Source: Candidatus Komeilibacteria bacterium RIFCSPHIGHO2_01_FULL_52_14
Lineage (GTDB): Bacteria; Patescibacteriota; Patescibacteriia; UBA1558; 2-01-FULL-52-15
DNA length: 5,032 nucleotides
Direction of reading: 5' to 3'
Assembly (NCBI GenBank): GCA_001818365.1
Contig: MHKK01000035.1
Span: 1-5,032 of the forward strand
This document shows positions 1-5,032 of this stretch, in pieces; position 1 is the stretch's first letter; each line of letters begins with the position of its first letter. The translations under genes were made by a program, and so were the position numbers. A model generated the notes under the pieces. That model saw nothing but the letters and a program-made list of their open reading frames with translations, was not told the DNA's origin and ran no database searches.

Positions 1-6
1 TCATGG

Positions 7-22
7 CTCTTAAAATTAAGAG
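7..22. repeat. short AT-rich inverted repeat
   Basis: CTCTTAA and TTAAGAG form perfect 7-base arms around a 2-base centre. Neither side has a run of T, so it does not look like a terminator. It could be an operator for a gene lying to the left of the window, or a weak hairpin in the 3' end of the leftward transcript. No function can be assigned from the window alone. Confidence 0.4.
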
Positions 23-42
23 AGGCAATGTTTGTGAGAAGC

Positions 43-65
43 AAAAAAATCATCGACAAACCGAT
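43..65 (-). terminator. weak candidate terminator of the leftward operon
   Basis: Read on the minus strand, ATCG (65-62), a 6-base loop and CGAT (55-52) form a 4-bp stem, extendable by a T-G wobble. GA and then seven T (49-43) follow. The T-run is good but the stem is short for an intrinsic terminator, so the call is tentative. It lies about 50 bases past the stop codon of the last gene of the operon. The inverted repeat at 70-99 just before it may contribute to 3'-end formation. Confidence 0.35.
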
Positions 66-69
66 ATAA

Positions 70-99
70 ACAATTCCTCGCCTCGATCGTATGAATTGT
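70..99 (-). repeat. inverted repeat just after the operon's last stop
   Basis: ACAATTC (70-76) and GAATTGT (93-99) are perfect 7-base arms around a 16-base loop, which itself contains the palindrome CGATCG. The hairpin begins 18 bases after the TAG stop of the 549-residue membrane protein. On the minus strand it is followed by a T/A-rich stretch and not by a clean T-run. It is best read as a 3'-end stem-loop that stabilises the transcript or helps termination. A protein-binding site is the alternative. Confidence 0.4.
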
Positions 100-117
100 A
101 CGAATGATTTCATGTGT

Positions 118-1767
118 CTATGCCGCCGGCTGCGTTACGTGATATATGACCAGCGCTTCATTCTCAAAAACCGGTGCAACGCCCCCCTCCGCTCGCAGCC
201 AGTCACCGCGCTGACCAACCGGCTTATAGACCAGAATATAGTCGATCCGCTGTTCGGCCAAAAATTCCATTTTTCTCCGGCGCGCGGTTTGCGTATCGGA
301 GCCGTTAAAAAACCAGGTCGCCTGTTCTTCTTTCAGATCGAAATTGATGGATTGATGTTGATGACCGTAAAAAAGTCCGCCGGACGAATATGCATGCACA
401 AACAACCCAACATTCGGGTTATTGGGCAGAATTCGGTCGGATGACGTAAATGTGTGATTGGCAAACTGGATGCCGGACCAGATAATCGGGTCAAGGTAGT
501 AAGCATATACTTCTTCGGGACGCGGTTTGTAGTAAAGCGACCTGTCAATCTGAAATGCGAGACCGGACACGCTGATGAGGCCGATGAGAGCAAAAAAAAC
601 TTGGACGGTTCGCCGGCCGCCATACCGATCCCAGATGCGTGAAAAAGCGTATATCGCAACCAGGCCCGCAGCTAAATACCAGGTGTTCGTAAAACGACGG
701 TTGATATCAAGCGGCAGATAGACGAGCAAAAACGGAGTCAAAAACCAGGCAAGCGCCATATTCCACGCTGCGGTTCTGTTCTTAGCTCTGAAAAGGAGCA
801 CTACACCCAGGAGCGCCAGAAGGCCGACAAAACCGAACGGCAGCAATAGCGTATTGAGAGCAGGCGAAACTGTTATGTTCTGTGCAAGCCAGCCGGCCAA
901 CGCGGGTTCCGAGAAAAAAACCAATGCATGATACAGGTACGCGAGAACGGTACCAAAAAAAATTGGTACGACGAACCATAACGATATGAGAGTCCTGGTA
1001 CGCATGATCTCAAATACCATCCAGCTGCCGGTAATTGCCATGAGTAAGACGCCGTCATACGGGTGCATAAGCACTAAAAAGAGGCTTGCGCCACCAAGAA
1101 TATAACTCAGGCCGAGACGCGGATGTTCCAGATTCGCAATGCATACGTAAAAGAGCAGTGCGATTAACGTATACGAGAGAAGGAACAATGGGGACTGCAT
1201 GAAATTAATGAGCGTCAAAAATTCCGGGACGTACAAATCGATAGGGATCTTATTAAAATTAAACAACCAATGGTGTGTGTACGTTGCAATCTCGGGACGT
1301 ATGAGCAGATAGAGCCAGCCGGTCCCCGGCAGAAGTAACGTACTCGCCGCCAGGACGCGGTAGTGCAAATGGGTAAAAAGCTTGCCGATAAAAAAAAACA
1401 TGACGATAAGAAACGGAACCGTGAGAATGATGCGGGCCAGGTGATAGGCGAGCCGCGTATTAATATTCATAAATCGGCTCGTCATGCCGACGGCTAACCA
1501 TTGAGGCGAAAAAAGCAGACCGCGTTGCGGTTCCAGTGTATGGGTATTCCGCATAAAAAGCTTACCTTCTTTCCCCTGCTCTATCATCGAGAAATAAACA
1601 AATTTGTCGGCTGCCGCCTCAAGACCAACCCCCGAATATACGTACCCCGGCGGCGTCTGCAAATAAAGCCGCAGATACACGACATTTGTAAGAATTAGAA
1701 ACAGTGCGGCAACCACGAGATAACTGTAGAGCCACAATGATTTCTCTGATGGCTTACGTACGTACAT
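118..1767 (-). CDS. GT-C-like multi-membrane glycosyltransferase, last gene of operon
   Basis: This is a predicted 549-residue integral membrane protein. A first helix (about 12-34) is followed by an outside loop (38-100) containing E50, D54 and VYFSMIEQG (57-65). About ten more hydrophobic segments follow, to about residue 405, and then a soluble C-terminal domain (about 410-549). The acidic first loop fits GT-C enzymes (ArnT/PMT type), which use polyprenyl-phosphate sugars outside the membrane. Other notable motifs are LMHPYDG (233-239), PLDINRRF (352-359), and in the tail LFYGHQHQSINFDLK (465-479) with WFFNGSD (485-491). I recognise the style as that of CPR and Chloroflexota membrane proteins annotated as hypothetical or glycosyltransferase-like, but I cannot name a characterised family or a substrate. 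The ATG at 1767 lies 5 bases past the preceding TGA, with no good Shine-Dalgarno (the nearest GGAG is 14 bases away), so translation is probably coupled. The stop is TAG. The ORF is certain; the enzyme class is inferred. Confidence 0.8.
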   Translation of the reverse strand: MYVRKPSEKSLWLYSYLVVAALFLILTNVVYLRLYLQTPPGYVYSGVGLEAAADKFVYFSMIEQGKEGKLFMRNTHTLEPQRGLLFSPQWLAVGMTSRFMNINTRLAYHLARIILTVPFLIVMFFFIGKLFTHLHYRVLAASTLLLPGTGWLYLLIRPEIATYTHHWLFNFNKIPIDLYVPEFLTLINFMQSPLFLLSYTLIALLFYVCIANLEHPRLGLSYILGGASLFLVLMHPYDGVLLMAITGSWMVFEIMRTRTLISLWFVVPIFFGTVLAYLYHALVFFSEPALAGWLAQNITVSPALNTLLLPFGFVGLLALLGVVLLFRAKNRTAAWNMALAWFLTPFLLVYLPLDINRRFTNTWYLAAGLVAIYAFSRIWDRYGGRRTVQVFFALIGLISVSGLAFQIDRSLYYKPRPEEVYAYYLDPIIWSGIQFANHTFTSSDRILPNNPNVGLFVHAYSSGGLFYGHQHQSINFDLKEEQATWFFNGSDTQTARRRKMEFLAEQRIDYILVYKPVGQRGDWLRAEGGVAPVFENEALVIYHVTQPAA

Positions 1768-1772
1768 AGAGA

Positions 1773-3359
1773 TCAGGTCGTCTCCGTTCCGATTTTATAT
1801 ATCCAAACCTCACTGTCCTCATACTCGAGATGCGTATACACATTGGTGCTCACGGTTTTTTGCAATGCCGTGTGATCTTTTTCGATCACCACGTACTGCG
1901 ATCCGAGTTCTTTGGAGATAAAGCCGATAGGATCGTCATCGGTTCCGTCGCGAGTGAGCGTCGCCCATCGATGATACAAGGACGGGCTGTAATTGTACAT
2001 GAACGTGGGATCGAGCCCCACCAGATAGCGATTATGGTCGTTAAAAAAGAAAAGCATCGGCCAGTCGTCCCAATCGCTGTGAAATACGATGCTGCCTTCG
2101 GGCGTATTGCCGCGAAGCCACGCAGAAGCGCCTGCATAGCGAGTCAGCCGCACGCCATGCGAAAGTTCTTCGTGAGCCATGATAATCTGCTGTGCAAAAC
2201 CCATCGGAAGCACGATGAACGTCAACAGCATTGCAACCAATGCAAGGATCAGCTGATCCGCGCCGCGGGCAAAAATAATCTTTCCCCGGGTCCACCACTC
2301 GACAAGGGTTCCGGCCGGAAACATGTCGCGCCAGAACGACGACGCCGACAGAAGAAGCAGCGGAGCCGCCAGTTCGACGTATCGTCGCGATTTTACCGCA
2401 AAGAGAGCTGCGACCACGGCAAGAAAAAACAACTGCCAGCTTCGCCGCGTGGCCTGCGACGGTCGCACGACAAGCATGGCACAGGCAGGAAGGAACGCGA
2501 GTAGCTGATACGGGAAGAATGCACCGAATTCTTTCGGTGACAACGACGACCATTCTCCGCCGACAACGACCTCGGCCCCCTTATTCAAAATCGCGATCTG
2601 CCAAATCTGCTGCCAATAAAAAGCAAGGTTGGAAGGCCAATACGGGTTAAGTACGATGCCTAAAACAGTACCGCCTCCGAGAGCCGCAAGCAGCGCCCAC
2701 CACGAACGGGCTCCGTGAGGACGGCTCCGGACCGAGCGAGAAACGCCCGACCGGGATATGACCGCATCGGTGATGCAAAAAACCGCCGCCGCCACCCAGA
2801 TCACGGGCCAACCACCGTAGAGCCATACGTACACCGCTCCGCAGAGGGCCAAAAGCATCGGTCGGCGCTCAAACAGCGCGAATATGCCGACCATGAGCAC
2901 AATGAGCGATACGGAATTTGCCTTCACCAAACTCAAACGAAAAACAAAAGAGCTCGTTCCCAACAGCAGCAGCGTATAGGTGAGCGGAGCGGCAAGATGG
3001 AGGCGCTTCAACAATGCGTAAAAGACGACGAAGAACGCGGAAGAAAAAAATACGGTCGCCAGTTTCACGCCAAGGAGCGGCTTGCCAAAAATCACGAACG
3101 GTATCAAAAGAACGTGGTACAAAAAATGATGATCAGTAAAAGATGCGGCGAGCGTAGTAAACTGCAGCCAGGGCATCTCATGCACAATCTGACCCTTGGC
3201 AAGAAATTCCGCCATCTTGGCATGATAGAACCCGTCCGGGTCTCCGATCACCGGAGAATACTGAATGTAGGTGAGAACAGCGAAAACGAATACAAAAAAC
3301 AATACATAGTCAAGACGCGAGCGCTCAAGATACGTGCCGAACGCGCGCAGTGTAATCAT
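1773..3359 (-). CDS. STT3-like GT-C membrane protein (putative oligosaccharyltransferase or glycosyltransferase)
   Basis: The protein has 528 residues: a cytoplasmic N-terminus, a first helix (about 18-36), roughly 10-12 hydrophobic segments in total to about 386, and a soluble C-terminal domain (about 395-528). The first outside loop carries IGDPDGFYHAKMAEFLAKG (38-56), like the D-x-D...YH start of STT3 and AglB, followed by PWLQFT (63-68) and DHHFLYH (76-82). A later loop has VVVGGEWSSLSP (264-275), where E269 might match the STT3 TIXE glutamate. KSRRYVE (323-329) is a basic motif ahead of the last helices. The soluble domain opens WLRGNTPEG (414-422) and then has DWDDWP (429-434), placed where STT3 has WWDYG, followed by YLVGLDPTFMY (445-455). 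Known STT3 proteins transfer lipid-linked oligosaccharide to Asn; the first Trp and the Tyr-Gly of WWDYG are replaced here, so acceptor and activity are uncertain. It starts 12 bases after the isomerase stop, at ATG 3359, with no Shine-Dalgarno. The stop is TGA. Confidence 0.8.
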   Translation of the reverse strand: MITLRAFGTYLERSRLDYVLFFVFVFAVLTYIQYSPVIGDPDGFYHAKMAEFLAKGQIVHEMPWLQFTTLAASFTDHHFLYHVLLIPFVIFGKPLLGVKLATVFFSSAFFVVFYALLKRLHLAAPLTYTLLLLGTSSFVFRLSLVKANSVSLIVLMVGIFALFERRPMLLALCGAVYVWLYGGWPVIWVAAAVFCITDAVISRSGVSRSVRSRPHGARSWWALLAALGGGTVLGIVLNPYWPSNLAFYWQQIWQIAILNKGAEVVVGGEWSSLSPKEFGAFFPYQLLAFLPACAMLVVRPSQATRRSWQLFFLAVVAALFAVKSRRYVELAAPLLLLSASSFWRDMFPAGTLVEWWTRGKIIFARGADQLILALVAMLLTFIVLPMGFAQQIIMAHEELSHGVRLTRYAGASAWLRGNTPEGSIVFHSDWDDWPMLFFFNDHNRYLVGLDPTFMYNYSPSLYHRWATLTRDGTDDDPIGFISKELGSQYVVIEKDHTALQKTVSTNVYTHLEYEDSEVWIYKIGTETT

Positions 3360-3371
3360 GAACGGGAGATA

Positions 3372-4409
3372 TTAATGCGCGAGCCGCTTCTTAAGAAAAT
3401 CGACCCACGGAATCAAACTCGGATCACGGTGCTGAAGCAGCGCCAGATAGTAACTTGCGAATCCGCCGAATGAAAGTGCCGAAAACGCCTGCTGCACCCT
3501 GGTTCCAGAAAAGGATATCCGATGCGTTGCAAAGCCCTGTCTTTCAAACACGTGACGGGTGCTCCGAACCCGCTTCTTAATCGAAGGTTCATATGCACCA
3601 GAGTCCAAAAAAACGATTGCCCAATGTCGCCGCGCACTGCGTAAACTTCCCATGCCCTCAAGCAGGTGGTGATCGAGTTCCGGCAATAGAAAAAACGGCG
3701 CGAAAGTTTTTGCGCTCTCGTTTAATTGATTGCTGAAGATATGCGCGTTGGCTCGTAAAAAATCGGCTCCGATAATCACCAGCGATTTGCCAAAAACTTT
3801 CTGCGCAAAAGCGTACGCGGTCGATGCCTGCGGTTTAATTTTTGTGACGACATTCGACAGGTGCTCGAAGCCGCCTTTCGTCAGGATTGTTTTTCGCAAG
3901 GCGATGTAGAAACTTGCCATAAGATACCCGGTGCCGATACGCGGCTGCCCTGACGGGTTATACGTTGGCGTAAACTGGAACAGCGGAGTGTATGCCCGTC
4001 GTGCCATTCGGGCAAGCGCTCCTCCGGCAGTGATGGTAACGCTGGGTAAACGCCGCAGGCGTGCCTCTTTAAAACACGAGAGTATTTCCTCGGTCGTTCC
4101 AGAGTAACTGCATAAAATAACAAGGGAGTTTTTATTCGCGAATGCGGGCAGGTGATAGTCACTCACCATATGTATCGGGACCGGAAGCCAGGGTTCGTAA
4201 ACGGTTCGAATGAAATCGGCGCCGAGAGCCGATCCTCCCATGCCGCAAAAAATCACATTTTGAAACTTCCTCGTGCCGAATGGCAGCGTGCGCCGCATGA
4301 ACTCCTTGAAGCTGTGCTCTACTTGTCGGCTCAATGAAGCGATAGACAGGCCGACGCGCTGCCGGTCATACTTCTTCACCAGGCGTTCAAGTGTCAGATT
4401 CGAAGACAT
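3372..4409 (-). CDS. bifunctional phosphoglucose/phosphomannose isomerase
   Basis: This 345-residue SIS-domain protein should interconvert fructose-6-P with glucose-6-P and mannose-6-P in the cytoplasm. It shows the family's motifs in order: FCGMGGSALGADF (54-66), CSYSGTTEEI (100-109, phosphosugar-binding SIS loop), PSGQPRIGTGY (152-162) with R157, NQLNESAK (227-234) with E231, PELDHHLLEG (243-252) with H247, and a C-terminal DFLKKRL (337-343) with K340. From memory of the Pyrobaculum aerophilum enzyme, the Arg, Glu, His and Lys correspond to its catalytic residues, so it looks active. The length is usual for the family. I chose ATG 4409 over the in-frame GTG at 4436 because the best promoter places its -10 box at 4419-4424 and its expected transcription start near 4412. 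The GTG would then lie upstream of the mRNA, and homology begins only after residue 10. It is the first gene of the operon with the two GT-C proteins and probably supplies mannose- or glucose-phosphate for their donors. The stop is TAA. Confidence 0.93.
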   Translation of the reverse strand: MSSNLTLERLVKKYDRQRVGLSIASLSRQVEHSFKEFMRRTLPFGTRKFQNVIFCGMGGSALGADFIRTVYEPWLPVPIHMVSDYHLPAFANKNSLVILCSYSGTTEEILSCFKEARLRRLPSVTITAGGALARMARRAYTPLFQFTPTYNPSGQPRIGTGYLMASFYIALRKTILTKGGFEHLSNVVTKIKPQASTAYAFAQKVFGKSLVIIGADFLRANAHIFSNQLNESAKTFAPFFLLPELDHHLLEGMGSLRSARRHWAIVFLDSGAYEPSIKKRVRSTRHVFERQGFATHRISFSGTRVQQAFSALSFGGFASYYLALLQHRDPSLIPWVDFLKKRLAH

Positions 4410-4418
4410 AACACATCT

Positions 4419-4447
4419 ATTATGCGTTGATTGCACGCTCGCGTCAA
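4419..4447 (-). promoter_or_regulatory. sigma70-type promoter of the leftward glycosylation operon
   Basis: On the minus strand TTGACG (4447-4442) and CATAAT (4424-4419) are separated by exactly 17 bases, each matching 5 of 6 consensus positions. The expected start is near G4412, only about 3 bases before the isomerase ATG at 4409. The transcript would therefore be essentially leaderless. No Shine-Dalgarno is visible before that ATG, which agrees. Confidence 0.72.
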
Positions 4448-4466
4448 TCCGTTATCGCTCGTTCAT

Positions 4467-4495
4467 TTGGCAGCGCTGGCTCAACGCGATATACT
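4467..4495 (+). promoter_or_regulatory. divergent sigma70-type promoter for the small membrane protein
   Basis: TTGGCA (4467-4472), a 17-base spacer and TATACT (4490-4495) match consensus at 5 of 6 positions each. The expected start is near A4502, giving a leader of about 16 bases before ATG 4518. Its -35 box is only 19 bases from the -35 box of the leftward promoter, so the two promoters are back to back and could share regulation. Confidence 0.7.
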
Positions 4496-4517
4496 TTATA
4501 GAGAGAGATCTCATTCT

Positions 4518-4790
4518 ATGCGTTATCCGTTCAAAAACTACAAAACGCCATCCTATGTGTTCGCGAGCTTTGGCATCGGTCTGCTTGTCTTCGGCATGCT
4601 TATCTTTGCCTGGCCACAGATCGTAGGATATTTGATAGGGTTTCTGTTGATTCTCGCCGGTCTTTTCTGCGGTGTACTCGCCGTACGGTTTTACATCGTC
4701 GAGCGCCGATTGCGCTCGACCGCCAAGCGGGTATCGCAAGGCGTATCCGATACCATCGATACCGTCCGCGAATGGATCGACGAATGGTAG
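4518..4790 (+). CDS. small two-helix membrane protein of unknown function
   Basis: This is a 90-residue protein with a short basic N-terminus (RYPFKNYKT), a transmembrane helix at about 13-31, a tight WPQ turn (32-34), a second helix at about 35-58, and a charged cytoplasmic tail (60-90). The tail contains ERRLRS and then a probable amphipathic helix ending DTVREWIDEW. The helix-turn-helix pattern FAWPQIVGYLIGFLLILAG (30-48) resembles small DUF3096 or HdeD-like membrane proteins; this is a resemblance only. I chose ATG 4518 because the promoter at 4467-4495 should start transcription near 4502. An in-frame TTG at 4431 would lie upstream of that start and add a non-membrane extension. The ribosome site is weak: purine-rich GAGAG at 4503-4507, 10 bases before the ATG. 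The gene ends in two in-frame stops, TAG then TGA. It is divergent from the glycosylation operon, so a functional link is possible but unproven. Confidence 0.75.
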   Translation: MRYPFKNYKTPSYVFASFGIGLLVFGMLIFAWPQIVGYLIGFLLILAGLFCGVLAVRFYIVERRLRSTAKRVSQGVSDTIDTVREWIDEW

Positions 4791-4802
4791 TGACCACGCT
4801 CC

Positions 4803-4831
4803 TTGCCGTTACCCATAGATTGGTCTAGGAT
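4803..4831 (+). promoter_or_regulatory. candidate guaA promoter
   Basis: TTGCCG (4803-4808), a 17-base spacer and TAGGAT (4826-4831) match consensus at 4 of 6 positions each. The expected start is near A4838, giving a leader of about 61 bases before guaA. It is weaker than the two divergent promoters but correctly spaced and in the only gap between the small membrane gene and guaA. If it is used, the hairpin at 4845-4871 lies inside the guaA leader. Confidence 0.5.
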
Positions 4832-4844
4832 AGAGCCATTTCAC

Positions 4845-4871
4845 GGTGTCCTTTTAGGAGGACTCTTTTTT
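4845..4871 (+). terminator. terminator-like hairpin before guaA (terminator or attenuator)
   Basis: GTCCT (4848-4852), a 6-base loop and AGGAC (4859-4863) form a 5-bp stem, extendable past one T-T mismatch by G4846-C4865 and a G-T wobble. The downstream strand is TC followed by six T (4866-4871), the usual layout of an intrinsic terminator on the plus strand. The reverse strand has no T-run, so it works rightward only. It would end transcripts of the small membrane gene, whose stop is 55 bases before the hairpin. Because the candidate guaA promoter is upstream of it, it could also act as an attenuator in the guaA leader. The stem is short, so strength is uncertain. Confidence 0.5.
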
Positions 4872-4888
4872 GTCCCTTCAAAACATGC

Positions 4889-4894
4889 GAGGTG
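4889..4894 (+). promoter_or_regulatory. ribosome binding site of guaA
   Basis: GAGGTG, with core GAGG ending 6 bases before ATG 4899. It supports that ATG over the nearby ATG at 4885, which is in another frame and stops after seven codons. Confidence 0.6.
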
Positions 4895-4898
4895 CTCG

Positions 4899-5032
4899 AT
4901 GTCGCTAACATCAGTGCAAATACTTGTCGTGGATTTGGGTTCACAGTACACCCTCGTTATCGGTCGCACGCTCCGGGAACTCGGCGTGAGATCCGCCGTA
5001 CTATCGCCAGCGCAATCCGTCCCATGGCTCGA
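4899..5032 (+). CDS. guaA: GMP synthase (glutamine-hydrolysing), N-terminal fragment cut by window edge
   Basis: Forty-four complete codons are visible; the gene runs off the right edge. Residues 7-27 are the signature start of the class I glutamine amidotransferase domain of GMP synthase: a VQILVVDLGSQYT strand and loop followed by LVIGRTLRELGVRSAVLSP. The full enzyme, usually about 510 residues, aminates XMP to GMP using glutamine and ATP in the cytoplasm, the last step of guanine nucleotide synthesis. The catalytic Cys-His-Glu triad and the ATP-pyrophosphatase domain lie outside the window, so completeness cannot be judged. A free-standing amidotransferase subunit (as in archaea) is possible, but two-domain guaA is the bacterial norm. 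The gene is separated from the small membrane gene by 108 bases that hold a promoter and a hairpin, so it is probably its own transcription unit. Confidence 0.88.
   Translation, partial: MSLTSVQILVVDLGSQYTLVIGRTLRELGVRSAVLSPAQSVPWL

Noticed and set aside
1830..2504. Plus-strand reading frame (224 codons) opposite the STT3-like gene
   Set aside because: It is very basic, of low complexity and without hydrophobic core or motif, while the opposite strand encodes a clear membrane protein with conserved-looking motifs.
2715..3473. Long plus-strand reading frame (252 codons) opposite the STT3-like gene and the isomerase end
   Set aside because: Its translation is rich in Arg, Lys, His, Glu and Gln with no recognisable domain, and it spans the junction of two well-supported minus-strand genes. 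It is an antisense shadow.
3372..4436. GTG start at 4436 for the isomerase
   Set aside because: It lies within the spacer of the best promoter, upstream of the expected transcription start, and the nine added residues (MQSTHNRCV) show no family similarity. ATG 4409 is preferred.
4431..4790. TTG start at 4431 for the small membrane protein
   Set aside because: It lies upstream of the promoter at 4467-4495, so it would not be on that transcript, and it adds 29 residues that do not fit the two-helix protein. ATG 4518 is preferred.
4838..4898. Purine riboswitch in the guaA leader
   Set aside because: The predicted leader is only about 61 bases, with one short hairpin and no three-way junction, too small for a purine aptamer plus expression platform.
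4885..4908. ATG at 4885 as the guaA start
   Set aside because: It is out of frame with guaA and reaches TAA after seven codons.
1..5032. Recoded UGA codons as in Gracilibacteria or Absconditabacteria
   Set aside because: The STT3-like gene ends at a TGA followed directly by the next gene, and all genes read through without internal TGA, so the standard code applies.
1..5032. CRISPR arrays, tRNA or rRNA genes, insertion sequences, phage genes
   Set aside because: No regularly spaced repeats, no cloverleaf with a CCA-type acceptor end, no rRNA core sequence and no transposase or integrase motifs were seen on either strand.

Overview
The window looks like a chromosome piece from a Patescibacteria/CPR (Parcubacteria-like) bacterium. 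Three things point that way: a compact operon of large multi-membrane GT-C-type proteins of a kind I associate with CPR genomes, a single-domain bifunctional phosphoglucose/phosphomannose isomerase, and a GMP synthase start of the form VVDLGSQYTLVIGRTLRELG. This placement rests on remembered sequence style and is an inference; no rRNA or other marker gene is present. TAG, TGA and TAA all appear as stops, so the standard bacterial code is used and not the UGA-glycine code of Gracilibacteria/Absconditabacteria.

Layout: bases 1-117 are AT-rich and non-coding, with several inverted repeats that probably mark the 3' end of the leftward operon. Bases 118-4409 hold three tightly spaced genes on the minus strand. 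In transcription order they are a sugar-phosphate isomerase (3372-4409), an STT3-like GT-C membrane protein (1773-3359) and a second GT-C-like membrane protein (118-1767), with gaps of 12 and 5 bases. Bases 4410-4517 are a divergent promoter region with a well-formed sigma70-type promoter on each strand. To the right are a 90-residue two-helix membrane protein (4518-4790), a second intergenic region with a promoter and a terminator-like hairpin, and the first 44 codons of guaA (4899 to the window edge).

The leftward operon makes sense as a surface-glycosylation unit. The isomerase would interconvert fructose-6-phosphate with glucose-6-phosphate and mannose-6-phosphate, which feed sugar-nucleotide or lipid-linked sugar donors. 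The two GT-C proteins would use polyprenyl-linked donors at the outer face of the membrane. The 528-residue protein has three features that line up with oligosaccharyltransferase STT3/AglB/PglB: an acidic first-loop motif, a glutamate in a late loop, and a DWDDW motif following WLRGNTPEG, where STT3 has WWDYG. The second GT-C protein has a similar body plan but different motifs.

The two most interesting regulatory points are these. The operon promoter sits so close to the isomerase ATG that its mRNA should be nearly leaderless. The guaA leader contains a terminator-like hairpin that overlaps a perfect AGGAGG and a 12-codon reading frame running into the guaA start.
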